This document shows positions 51,509-59,887 of a DNA stretch of 64,000 nucleotides, piece after piece. Numbering within the stretch: position 1 is the stretch's first letter; each line of letters begins with the position of its first letter. The notes below the pieces were generated by a model. That model had not been told where the DNA came from. It saw only the letters and a program-made list of their open reading frames with translations, and searched no databases. Origin of the DNA: Peredibacter starrii (GTDB lineage Bacteria; Bdellovibrionota; Bacteriovoracia; Bacteriovoracales; Bacteriovoracaceae). Made by a program: the position numbers and the translations under genes. The stretch spans positions 2,480,001-2,544,000 of the forward strand of contig NZ_CP139487.1 of assembly GCF_034259205.1 (NCBI RefSeq). Reading direction: 5' to 3'.

Positions 51509-52921
51509 CTAATTATCGTCTTCTAAGAATTCATAAGTTTCTTTCGAAACCTTCTTAAAAGCAGCTGTTGCTTGTTCTTCTGAAGTAATATTGGTGAATC
51601 CAATAATTAATCCATACCTCTTTTTCTTACCACTGAACCATTTAGACAGAGGGTAGACAAGCAGACCGTTTTTCTGCCATATCTCTGCGAGTCCAACATC
51701 ATCATCCCCTTTCTCAAGGTAAGCAACCAACTGCATTCCTCCGTCAGTCATCTCGAACTTGAAAACTTTTGGGAAAACCCTCTGTAAGGCACCAATTACA
51801 AAGTTTCTTCTCTGCTGGTAAAGACTTCGCATTCTTTTGAGATGTTTATAGAAGTGTCCCTCATGAATAAAACTTGCCAAAATTTTCTGCTGCAGGAGGG
51901 GCTGACTAGTTTCGAATATCTCTGAGTTTTCAATGAAACTTGATACAGTCAAAGCTGGCACAACAATATAACTTGTCCGAATTGACGGCATGATGGTTTT
52001 ACTAAAAGTTCCAACATAGATCACCCGATCATTAACATCTATACTTTTCAGAGCTGGAATAACTCTCTTTTTATAATGAAATTCCCCATCGTAATCATCT
52101 TCAATAATCCACGATTTTTCTGATTCGGCCCAGGCCAGGAGTTCTTGTCTCCTGGACAACGATAATGAAACAGTTAAAGGACTTTGGTGCGTTGGTGCGG
52201 TCAAAACAAACTTTGCATCCTTGTGATGTTTCTTGAAATAATCCATATTCAAACCACGTGAATCAACCGGATTAAAAAAGAGCCTATCAACAATCCTTTT
52301 TAGCAATTTCGCACCAAATATATATCCAGGTTCTTCAAACACTACTTTGTCAGATTTCTTTGCAAGGGTATGTAGTATCAAAGACAGGCTATGCTTATAT
52401 CCACTCGTGATAATAATTTGTTCTGGAGAGCAGCTAATTCCTCTAGAGACATTAATGTAATTTGCAATTGCTTCTCTTAAAGGCCGATATCCTGTGACCG
52501 GTGGATTTAAAAGATCTACTGGATCCATCTTGCGGATGATTCTTCCAGAAATCAGTAGCCAAATCTTATATGGAAATTGATCCAAGGCCGGAGTTCCCAA
52601 CCTAAAAAGACCATTTTCATCACGAATCTTCATTATTGAGACAAGCTCAGGGTCTTGCACTTGAAAAGTTTTTTCTGGCTTTATCTGAGGAATAACAATA
52701 TCAGGATTTACGATTGTCCCTTTTGGGCCCTTCGTAACCAGATAACCTTCACCAATCAGCATATCGTAAGCGGCCTCAACGGTTCTTTTCGCAACTTTGA
52801 GTTCAGTGGAAAGGTTTCTGATAGAAGTTACCTTATTCCCCGGCTTGAGTGAGCCGTTTTGAATACTTTTCTTGATTCTATTATAAATGTCTTTATAGCC
52901 GATATTGGTCTTTGTTCTCAT
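51509..52921 (-). CDS. MocR-family (GntR HTH plus aminotransferase) regulator
   Basis: A 470-residue regulator. Residues 10-70 are a GntR winged helix (DIYNRIKKSIQNGSLKPGNK, KVAKRTVEAAYDMLIGEGYL), and residues about 105-460 are a fold type I aminotransferase-like domain. Lys308 in VGTFSKTIMPSIR is the expected pyridoxal-phosphate lysine. MocR proteins such as PdxR sense PLP or amino compounds and bind direct repeats. It is divergent from an AhpD-like gene; ATGTCA direct repeats lie between them. No pyridoxal synthesis genes are nearby, so the target is probably the AhpD-like gene. Confidence 0.9.
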   Translation of the reverse strand: MRTKTNIGYKDIYNRIKKSIQNGSLKPGNKVTSIRNLSTELKVAKRTVEAAYDMLIGEGYLVTKGPKGTIVNPDIVIPQIKPEKTFQVQDPELVSIMKIRDENGLFRLGTPALDQFPYKIWLLISGRIIRKMDPVDLLNPPVTGYRPLREAIANYINVSRGISCSPEQIIITSGYKHSLSLILHTLAKKSDKVVFEEPGYIFGAKLLKRIVDRLFFNPVDSRGLNMDYFKKHHKDAKFVLTAPTHQSPLTVSLSLSRRQELLAWAESEKSWIIEDDYDGEFHYKKRVIPALKSIDVNDRVIYVGTFSKTIMPSIRTSYIVVPALTVSSFIENSEIFETSQPLLQQKILASFIHEGHFYKHLKRMRSLYQQRRNFVIGALQRVFPKVFKFEMTDGGMQLVAYLEKGDDDVGLAEIWQKNGLLVYPLSKWFSGKKKRYGLIIGFTNITSEEQATAAFKKVSKETYEFLEDDN

Positions 52922-52948
52922 TTTATGACCTACCTATTTTTCAATATC

Positions 52949-52969
52949 ATGTCACTTTTAAGTATGTCA
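52949..52969. promoter_or_regulatory. Candidate MocR operator, ATGTCA direct repeats
   Basis: ATGTCA occurs at 52949 and 52964, 15 bases apart in the same orientation, in the gap between the divergent MocR and AhpD-like genes; a reverse half-site (ATGAC) is at 52925. MocR regulators usually bind direct repeats. Confidence 0.4.
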
Positions 52970-53016
52970 TCAAAACTTATAATTAGTTCATGAAATAACC
53001 AAAAAAGGAATAATTC

Positions 53017-53499
53017 ATGAATGCTCGTCTAAATCACTTTGAAACCGTTCCCGGACTTATGAAAGAACTTTTTGACCTTAGCATAGCCTCTTACAAGTCA
53101 TCTATTGATCACACAATCAAAAACCTCGTTGAAATCAGAGCGTCTCAAATTAATGGATGTGCCTTTTGTCTCGATATCCATGTAAAACAAGGGAAAATTG
53201 CAGGGGAAAAAGAAATTAGAATGTTTCACGTTCCAATCTGGCGCGACTCCCACCTTTTTACAGCAAAAGAAAAAGCGGCGCTTGAACTTACGGAAGCACT
53301 TACTCAGCTAGGCAAACATGGAGTGACAGATGAGGTTTATGCAACTGTAAAAGAGCATTTTTCAGACTCTGAAATCTCAGAATTAACTTTTGCGATTGGT
53401 CTTATCAACTTATGGAATAGAATTCAAATTTTAGCTCAGGCAGAAATTGGATCGCGAGATGCAGCTCAAGGACTAGAGAAAGCAGGATACAGTTTATAA
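53017..53499 (+). CDS. AhpD-like carboxymuconolactone decarboxylase-family protein
   Basis: A 160-residue all-helical protein. The redox motif is CAFCLDIH in RASQINGCAFCLDIHVKQG, corresponding to the CxxC...H of AhpD alkylhydroperoxidase-type proteins. FTAKEKAALELTEALT is the second conserved block. It probably reduces peroxides or acts as a thiol peroxidase in the cytoplasm. AAAAAGGAAT precedes the ATG. It is divergent from the MocR regulator and ends at a strong terminator. Confidence 0.9.
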   Translation: MNARLNHFETVPGLMKELFDLSIASYKSSIDHTIKNLVEIRASQINGCAFCLDIHVKQGKIAGEKEIRMFHVPIWRDSHLFTAKEKAALELTEALTQLGKHGVTDEVYATVKEHFSDSEISELTFAIGLINLWNRIQILAQAEIGSRDAAQGLEKAGYSL

Positions 53500-53507
53500 A
53501 TACCCTG

Positions 53508-53535
53508 AAGGGCGAGGTATCTCGCCCTTGTTTTT
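53508..53535 (+). terminator. Rho-independent terminator
   Basis: AAGGGCGAG pairs with CTCGCCCTT over a GTAT loop, followed by GTTTTTG. A nearly identical hairpin occurs at 55603. The following 150 bases up to 53685 hold no feature I can support. Confidence 0.88.
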
Positions 53536-53685
53536 GAAGTTCATCCGAATTCGTTCGATAGCTACTAAGCTCTCTGTCCTTTCAGTTTTTGTGCTGAATA
53601 CGAGTCTGTTCTCTTCTTTTTGGTTTACCGAAGTTAAACGGCGTTTACTAACAACCTCGCCCCTCTTGTCCCTGAGATTAATGTC

Positions 53686-54636
53686 TTATTTAATACGTTT
53701 CCTGTACTCTGCCGGAGTCATTCCTACTTCTCGCTGGAATAGCTTTCTAAATGAAGAGACATCACTTAAGCCGATTTTCTCTACTATTAAATCGACACTA
53801 AGTCGTGTGTCACGAAGCAAGGCCTTCGCTTTCTCAATACGCTTAAGTTGTAGATAGCCTTTGGGACTTACACCATGTATCTCAGTGAACTGCCGCTGAA
53901 AATTTCGTAAGCTCATGTTGCTAAAATCCGACATCATTGGAACAGTTATGTCCTTACTTATATTTTTCTCTATCCAAGATTCCAATGCATAAAAAGTTGA
54001 AGTCTCGTCTTTATGCGAGATAAGGCTTGTTGCATACACTGATTGTTTCTCACGACTACTTTCAGCTAGTAAAAGACGGCCAATTTCATGAGCTGTCTTT
54101 TTATTGCTAGTTTCTGAAACTAAATTCAAAATTAGGTCAACTGCTGCTAGATATCCCCCTGCTGTTGTAACTGTTCCGGTCTTGCATAACATGTCTTTAG
54201 AGTTCCATTTCACATCAGGAAACCGCTTTTGGGCATCATCCAGAGCTGCCCAATGGGTAGTGGCTTCTTTGCCTTTAAGGATGCCAGACTGAGCAAGAAT
54301 AATTGAACCTAAACAAGGAGAGGCTATCTTTGTTTTTTTAGCATAGTAACTTTGAATGACACTGATTACTTCATTTATGGCTTTATCTTCAGATGATCGA
54401 GAATAAGGAGAGACTAATAAAATGTCGTAGTTCTTGTTCGCTTTCTTGGTTTTGATGGCCACATCTTGGAATTCAAAAGTCTCTCCATCTACACTTATTA
54501 ATTCAATGTCGTAGTAACTCTTTCCCAGCACTTGATTGGCAGTAAGAAAAATGTCTCGCATAAGAAGAGAAATAGTGGGTGTGGCAGTTGGATACAAAAG
54601 AATACCAATAGCGATATGTTTTTTTAGTCTTGGCAT
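53686..54636 (-). CDS. GlxA-type AraC-family regulator (DJ-1/PfpI sensor domain)
   Basis: A 316-residue regulator. The N-terminal 190 residues are a DJ-1/PfpI-like domain (ILLYPTATPTISLLMRD, CLGSIILAQSGILKGKEAT-THW with the conserved cysteine, TAGGYLAAVDLILNLV). The C-terminal 100 residues hold two AraC helix-turn-helix motifs (MSLRNFQRQFTEIHGVSPKG, KIGLSDVSSFRKLFQREVGM, then TPAEYRKR). It is divergent from an MBL-fold lipoprotein gene with 84 bases between them, so that gene is the likely target. The inducer is unknown. Confidence 0.92.
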   Translation of the reverse strand: MPRLKKHIAIGILLYPTATPTISLLMRDIFLTANQVLGKSYYDIELISVDGETFEFQDVAIKTKKANKNYDILLVSPYSRSSEDKAINEVISVIQSYYAKKTKIASPCLGSIILAQSGILKGKEATTHWAALDDAQKRFPDVKWNSKDMLCKTGTVTTAGGYLAAVDLILNLVSETSNKKTAHEIGRLLLAESSREKQSVYATSLISHKDETSTFYALESWIEKNISKDITVPMMSDFSNMSLRNFQRQFTEIHGVSPKGYLQLKRIEKAKALLRDTRLSVDLIVEKIGLSDVSSFRKLFQREVGMTPAEYRKRIK

Positions 54637-54720
54637 ATTTAACCTCTTCTAGGTCATATACGCCACTACTAATCGTAGGTCAATAAAAGTATGTTTGACA
54701 TCAACACAAGGAGATAAAAA

Positions 54721-55590
54721 ATGAATTTATTCAGATTGAAGACAGTGTCATTCTTAACAGCTGGAATTTTGCTTACAAGCTGTAGTTTTGCCAAAAAAGA
54801 TTCTACCACGAAGAAGAGTGATATCAGTATTACTCAAGTCAGAAATGCGACGTTACAGATCAGATATTCTGGTAAAAGGTTGTTGATCGATCCAATGCTG
54901 GCAAAAAAAGGCTCTTATCCAGGATTTCCGGGAACTGCAAACTCACATCTCAGAAATCCTTTAGTCGACCTCCCAATTCCTGCTGACGATGTAATTGATG
55001 TGGATGCAATCATTGTTACACACCTTCACCTCGATCATTGGGACGATGAAGCTCAACGGCTAATCCCTAAAGAGAAGCCAATCTTTGTTCAAAACCAAGA
55101 GGACGAGAAGGCCTTAGAAGCACAGGGCTTTAAGAATGTTACTCCCCTTACTGATAAAGTTGTCTGGGAAGGAATCACTATTTCGAAGACTCAGGGAACT
55201 CATGGAACAAAAGAAACTGTTAAAAAGTTTCCTATCTTGGGAGCAGTCTCAGGTTTTGTATTGTCTCATCCAGATGAGAAAAAAATCTACCTAGCTGGAG
55301 ACACAGTTTGGAATGAAGAAGTCAAAAAAGCTCTTGATCTGCACAGGCCGGAGATCATAATTTTGAATGCTGGAGCTGCGGTTGTTGTTGGTGAGCCCCC
55401 TATTATTATGGACCAGAATGATGTTGTATCCGTTGTAAAGCACGCTCCGTACGCAACAGTTATTGCAACACATATGGAAGCAATAAATCATTGTATCCTT
55501 ACTAGAAAGCAACTAAGAGAATATCTAGAAACTAAGAAAGTAAGTTCAAATGTTAAAATTCCTATGGATGGAGAAAATTTAAATCTATAA
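54721..55590 (+). CDS. MBL-fold metallohydrolase lipoprotein (UlaG-like)
   Basis: A 289-residue lipoprotein (lipobox LTSC at residue 21). The metallo-beta-lactamase motif is THLHLDHWDD near residue 100, further ligands are in GTHGT and LAGDTVW, and the terminal His is in ATHMEAINHC. The fold is of the UlaG/L-ascorbate-lactonase-like branch rather than a drug-hydrolysing beta-lactamase. Being membrane-anchored in the periplasm is unusual for this branch. CAAGGAGAT precedes the ATG. It is divergent from a GlxA-type AraC regulator and probably controlled by it. Confidence 0.88.
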   Translation: MNLFRLKTVSFLTAGILLTSCSFAKKDSTTKKSDISITQVRNATLQIRYSGKRLLIDPMLAKKGSYPGFPGTANSHLRNPLVDLPIPADDVIDVDAIIVTHLHLDHWDDEAQRLIPKEKPIFVQNQEDEKALEAQGFKNVTPLTDKVVWEGITISKTQGTHGTKETVKKFPILGAVSGFVLSHPDEKKIYLAGDTVWNEEVKKALDLHRPEIIILNAGAAVVVGEPPIIMDQNDVVSVVKHAPYATVIATHMEAINHCILTRKQLREYLETKKVSSNVKIPMDGENLNL

Positions 55591-55602
55591 GAATTAATTA
55601 CT

Positions 55603-55633
55603 CAAGGGCGAGGCTTCTCGCCCTTGATTTTCT
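55603..55633 (+). terminator. Rho-independent terminator
   Basis: CAAGGGCGAG pairs with CTCGCCCTTG over a GCTT loop, followed by ATTTTCTT. It is almost the same as the hairpin at 53508. Confidence 0.88.
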
Positions 55634-55657
55634 TCTATCTTCTGGTAATTATAAATA

Positions 55658-56461
55658 ATGCCCGAACTACCCGAAGTCGAAACCATCCGCTCCCAGCTCT
55701 CTGAATATCTTCCTCTGAAGATAGATTCAGTCTCTACGACTCCGCAGTTAAAGCAAAACATCCTTCACACGGATCTCGATCTCACCGGTAAAACTCTTGT
55801 GACGATTAAACGCAAAGGCAAAATGTTGGATTTCATCTTCGATGATGGATCGCATCTCCTTTCGCACCTGGGAATGACCGGTACGTGGCTCATCGGTGAA
55901 ACAATCAAGGCCACCAAACACACGCATTTGACGTTAAAAGGCCCGAATTACACCCTCGCTTACGATGACCCTCGCCGCTTCGGTCATATGTATTATTACA
56001 GCGCTGAAGAAGCCGCATTAAAGCTTGCTGAGTTGGGCCTTGATCTAGCTGATCCTGAGTTCGACATAGAATATCTTACGAATGCGATTAAACGTTATCC
56101 AGAACGCGCCCTCAAGGTAACTCTCCTGGATCAGAAACTCTTCGCGGGATCTGGGAACTATATCGCCAACGAAATCTGCGCTCGCGCGGGAATTCGTCCT
56201 ACTCGCAAATGTAAGCAAATCAAAAAAGATGAATTCCCGAAAATCCTCAACGCCATTAAACAAGTTTTAGAACCCGCCCTTCAATCAGGTGGAACCACTT
56301 TCCAAGGTGGCTATCGTGACTCAACAGGTGAATACGGCCAGGGTGTTCAGCACTTAGTGGTTTTCTATCAGAAGACCTGTCAGCTCTGTAAGAAGACGCC
56401 CGTAAAGAAAATTATCTTAGCTCAAAGAGGCACGTACTACTGTCCTAAATGCCAGAAGTAA
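55658..56461 (+). CDS. mutM: Formamidopyrimidine-DNA glycosylase (zinc-finger form)
   Basis: A 267-residue enzyme of the usual Fpg length. PELPEVET (catalytic Pro and Glu), LSHLGMTGTW, DPRRFGHMYYY and the helix-two-turn-helix QKLFAGSGNYIANEICARA are followed by the C-terminal zinc finger: CQLCKKTP then RGTYYCPKCQK with all four cysteines. It removes 8-oxoguanine and other oxidised purines and cuts the strand at the abasic site. No Shine-Dalgarno sequence is visible; TAATTA is six bases before the ATG, so the message may be leaderless. A zinc-less paralogue is at 8219-9016. Confidence 0.93.
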   Translation: MPELPEVETIRSQLSEYLPLKIDSVSTTPQLKQNILHTDLDLTGKTLVTIKRKGKMLDFIFDDGSHLLSHLGMTGTWLIGETIKATKHTHLTLKGPNYTLAYDDPRRFGHMYYYSAEEAALKLAELGLDLADPEFDIEYLTNAIKRYPERALKVTLLDQKLFAGSGNYIANEICARAGIRPTRKCKQIKKDEFPKILNAIKQVLEPALQSGGTTFQGGYRDSTGEYGQGVQHLVVFYQKTCQLCKKTPVKKIILAQRGTYYCPKCQK

Positions 56462-56553
56462 CTGGTATCGATCTTGCTCTAATATTCCTTAATAGTGAAA
56501 TTGGAACCGTAAGTTACAGGATTTCTAAAGACGATTTTCTGTATTCCTAACGG

Positions 56554-56572
56554 GTGTCAAAAGTTTAGACAC
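56554..56572. promoter_or_regulatory. Palindromic element GTGTCAAAAGTTTAGACAC
   Basis: A 19-base palindrome just upstream of TATAAA and the subtilase gene. Read in reverse it is GTGTCTAAACTTTTGACAC, sharing 16 of 17 core bases with the element at 19598-19616 that precedes another exported protein. It likely binds a common regulator. Confidence 0.45.
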
Positions 56573-56590
56573 TATAAAAGGACCAGTAAG

Positions 56591-59500
56591 ATGAAAGCCA
56601 TTCCTTCTCTATCACTCCTAATCCTTCTTGCTTCATGTGGATTCAACACATCCCCTGATCAAATGAAGAAACTAGATTTGGTAAACTCGAATGTCATTTC
56701 GATTAGAGAAGTTAATGCTGAAGTCGCTACCTTCATGGTTCGCTTAGATGCCCCGGCACTTCTTGAATCGGCTTCATACAATGGTGCCCACATTCAAATT
56801 GATGAAGGCCAGAAAGCACTGGTTCTTTCTCAGCAACAACAGTTTGTAGAATCAATCAAAAAACTTGATCCAAGCATCCAGGTTCTCTATAGCACTAAGC
56901 TTGTTATGAACTCTGTCACAATCATTGCCCACCCAAGTATCATGGGTGCAGTTAACCAACTTCCAATGGTTAAAAACGTAAGAGAAATGTCACTCTTTAA
57001 TTCACCTTCTCCAGTGACACTAAATAATTCGAAAGAGGCCCTAACTAAAACTATCGAAGACCTTACGCAAAAGAACTCGGTTAGTTTCATTGGAGCTAAA
57101 GAGGCCCGTGAATCAATGGGTCTTACAGGTAAAGGCCTGAGAATTGGTATCCTTGATACCGGCATCGATTATACTCACAAAATGTTTGGCGGAAGTGGAA
57201 GCGTTGAGGAATATAAAGGCATCGATGCAACAAAAGAAGTATCAATGTTCCCTAACGATAAAATCGTTGGTGGTATTGATCTCGTTGGTGATCTTTATTC
57301 ACCAGGCTCTCCGTATAAAGAGCACAGAATTCCAAAACCAGATATGAACCCACTGGACTATAACGGTCACGGTACACACGTAGCTGGTACAGTCGCTGGT
57401 CACGGTGATGGCGTAAACACTTACGATGGTGTGGCACCAGATTCAACAATGTATGCCATTAAAGTATTCGGTCAAAACTCAACTGGTGATGCAGTGGTAA
57501 TCGCTGGTCTTGAATATTCAGTAGATCCAAATGGCGATTTAAATCCAGATGACAGAATGGATATCGTTAACCTATCTCTTGGTGGCCCATACGGTAAACC
57601 ATCAATTAACTACGCTGAAGCAGTTAAAAACATTGTGAAGGCCGGAGTTTCTTTTGTGGCCGCAGCTGGTAACTCAGGAAGTGTTCCTTTTATCGTAGGA
57701 GCTCCAAGTACAGCAGTTGACGCTTTTTCAGTGGCAGCGGGGATCGATGACATGCTTCATACGACTCAAGTCGATGCAGCAAGAGTCGCAATTGATGGTG
57801 CCGAAGAAAATATCATTTCGGTTTATGGAGAATTCTCAAAGAAATTAAAAGAAGGCGAAGTTGTTTCTGGGGAAATCGCTTATATCGGTCTAGCTAACGA
57901 GGCCCTAAGTCCAGAACTTGCGGCCCAAGTTCAAGGTAAAATTGCCCTCATTGATCGTGGTGGTGAACCATTCGCTACGAAAGCTGGACATGCTCTAAAA
58001 GCTGGTGCTATCGGAGTTGCAGTCGCAAATAATAATGATGAAGAACCATCTTCTATGGTTGGCGATGGTGAATTAACCATCCCAGCAGTTATGATCTCAA
58101 AGGCCCAAGGACAGAAGCTTCAAGGAGCTCTGAAGGCCAATAAAGAAGTGAAATTCTCTTTCTCAACAGAGTATAAGTTCTCAAGAACTGAATTTATCGA
58201 CACAATCACTGGCTTCTCTTCAAGAGGACCAAGATCGGAAGACGGTATCATTAAGCCGGAAATCGTGGCCCCGGGTCAGCTTATTACTTCTGCCAAAGCT
58301 GGCGGCGGTGAAAAAGCAGCGAGACTAAATGGGACTTCGATGGCCTCTCCACACATGGCCGGTGTAATGGCCCTCGTAAAACAACGCTTTCCAGATCTCT
58401 CAGTACTTGATCATAAATATATCCTTATGAGCACAGCTAAGATCATTAGTGATAATAAAGGTGTTCGTTACCCAGTGACATCGCAGGGAGCAGGCCGAGT
58501 CGATGTGATGAAAGCGGTAAATGCCAAAGTACTTCCATCTCGTGGTAGTTTCTCACTTGGTAAGGTCGATCTTTCAAGAAATGAAATTAAAGAACAAAAT
58601 ATCACACTTACGAATTTAACATCTGAAGACATTGAATTCATGCTCAAAGCAGAATTAACTCCAGGTTTAGTTCTTAATGAAACATCTCGCAGCTTCAGCA
58701 TTAAAGCTGGCGGTAAGCTTGATCTGAATTTACATTTCAATCTCAACCTTACCGATAAAGATCGCTCAAATTATGACGGCTTCATTAAGCTCATTGATGA
58801 TTCAGGAAAAGTAATGGCGAGCTTCCCGGTTCTTGCGGTGGTTCACCAATCTTCTGAAATCTCAGCTGTAGCGGTTAATCAGGTTGAAGATAAATTCTCA
58901 GTAACGCTTAAAAACAACAGCTCGATGAAAGGAACTGTTCTTCCATTTAACCTCATCGATACTGATGTTAGAAAACCAGACCTTGAAAGTCTCTCTCATA
59001 TCCGCTCACGCGCTTGTGATATCAAGTCGGCCGGTTATAGATTTGTAACTCGCACAGAAAAGGTTAAAGAAAACGATGTAGAAAAAGAAGTTAAGAATGC
59101 TTACCTTCAAATGGGTATAAAGCTTTATGAATCAGTAAGTAGCTGGGAAGCTTGTGAAGTTTCAGTGCTTATCGATTCGGACAATGACGGTGTTGCAGAA
59201 CAGGAATGGGTCGCTTCTCAAGCAGAAGTCCTTCCTGGTCTTAACAAAGCAATCCCAAATGGATTCTATTCATTCCTCATTGATGCAAAAAAGGCACGCA
59301 CACTTAGAGATCAGTATGAGATCTATCAACGTCTTACTCAAGGTGACACGGTCAAGAAAGATGAGATGCGTGACACAAGTGAGACGAAGAACGATGAAGG
59401 TAAAGTTGAAGATTATAGAAAGGCTCTTCTTAGCCTGACCACTTACAAACCTTACAATCAGTCGTCAGTTTCTGTAATGGAAATCAAACTAGCTGACCTC

Positions 59501-59791
59501 GCGAAAACCGAAGCCGGAAAGATCAGATTTAAAATGGCGAGCATTGATACCAATGAAAGCTCGACACAACCGGATGATTTCCTTGCTGGTAAAGACAAGT
59601 GGCATTCGATTGATGCTTCTGAGTCAGAAATTAAAATGATGACAGAAGAAATTAATCTTGAGGCCAATGAGAAGAAGAAAGTTGAATTGGCGAAATCTGA
59701 AAGCTCAAAAGGAATCGTTCTTTACTCTCCAACTAACTCAGATGGTAAGAGAGATGAGAGCAAGGATCTTCAGGAAATTATCTTAAAATAA
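56591..59791 (+). CDS. Large subtilase (S8) lipoprotein with PA-domain insertion
   Basis: A 1066-residue lipoprotein (lipobox LASC at residue 16). Order: an I9-type propeptide region (about 40-140), the subtilisin domain with Asp189 (GILDTGID), His260 (GHGTHVAGT), the oxyanion Asn361 and Ser583 (NGTSMASPH), interrupted by a PA domain at about 420-520 (ALIDRGGEPFATKAGHALKA). A C-terminal half of beta-sandwich domains follows, containing a NLTSEDIEF Fn3-like part and EF-like DSDNDGVAEQE. All catalytic residues are present. It is expected on the cell surface or outer membrane and fits a predatory or scavenging lifestyle. AAAGGACC precedes the ATG. Confidence 0.93.
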   Translation: MKAIPSLSLLILLASCGFNTSPDQMKKLDLVNSNVISIREVNAEVATFMVRLDAPALLESASYNGAHIQIDEGQKALVLSQQQQFVESIKKLDPSIQVLYSTKLVMNSVTIIAHPSIMGAVNQLPMVKNVREMSLFNSPSPVTLNNSKEALTKTIEDLTQKNSVSFIGAKEARESMGLTGKGLRIGILDTGIDYTHKMFGGSGSVEEYKGIDATKEVSMFPNDKIVGGIDLVGDLYSPGSPYKEHRIPKPDMNPLDYNGHGTHVAGTVAGHGDGVNTYDGVAPDSTMYAIKVFGQNSTGDAVVIAGLEYSVDPNGDLNPDDRMDIVNLSLGGPYGKPSINYAEAVKNIVKAGVSFVAAAGNSGSVPFIVGAPSTAVDAFSVAAGIDDMLHTTQVDAARVAIDGAEENIISVYGEFSKKLKEGEVVSGEIAYIGLANEALSPELAAQVQGKIALIDRGGEPFATKAGHALKAGAIGVAVANNNDEEPSSMVGDGELTIPAVMISKAQGQKLQGALKANKEVKFSFSTEYKFSRTEFIDTITGFSSRGPRSEDGIIKPEIVAPGQLITSAKAGGGEKAARLNGTSMASPHMAGVMALVKQRFPDLSVLDHKYILMSTAKIISDNKGVRYPVTSQGAGRVDVMKAVNAKVLPSRGSFSLGKVDLSRNEIKEQNITLTNLTSEDIEFMLKAELTPGLVLNETSRSFSIKAGGKLDLNLHFNLNLTDKDRSNYDGFIKLIDDSGKVMASFPVLAVVHQSSEISAVAVNQVEDKFSVTLKNNSSMKGTVLPFNLIDTDVRKPDLESLSHIRSRACDIKSAGYRFVTRTEKVKENDVEKEVKNAYLQMGIKLYESVSSWEACEVSVLIDSDNDGVAEQEWVASQAEVLPGLNKAIPNGFYSFLIDAKKARTLRDQYEIYQRLTQGDTVKKDEMRDTSETKNDEGKVEDYRKALLSLTTYKPYNQSSVSVMEIKLADLAKTEAGKIRFKMASIDTNESSTQPDDFLAGKDKWHSIDASESEIKMMTEEINLEANEKKKVELAKSESSKGIVLYSPTNSDGKRDESKDLQEIILK

Positions 59792-59803
59792 TCTAAAAAA
59801 TTT

Positions 59804-59840
59804 GATCCTCTACAGCTGTATTAAGCTGTAGGGGATCATT
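59804..59840 (+). terminator. Rho-independent terminator
   Basis: A 13-base stem (GATCCTCTACAGC with GCTGTAGGGGATC, one G-T wobble) and an eight-base loop, followed by ATTTTGTT. Confidence 0.88.
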
Positions 59841-59887
59841 TTGTTCCACGCCTTGATTTTTGTTCTTCTTTGGCGCATGATAAATCA

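Noticed and set aside
53528-53857. 109-codon plus-strand frame after the AhpD-like gene
   Set aside because: It begins inside the terminator tail and its second half is antisense to the AraC helix-turn-helix; the translation has no recognisable features.
54721-55590. Metallo-beta-lactamase conferring carbapenem resistance
   Set aside because: The motif and C-terminal His pattern match UlaG-like hydrolases, not drug-hydrolysing enzymes.
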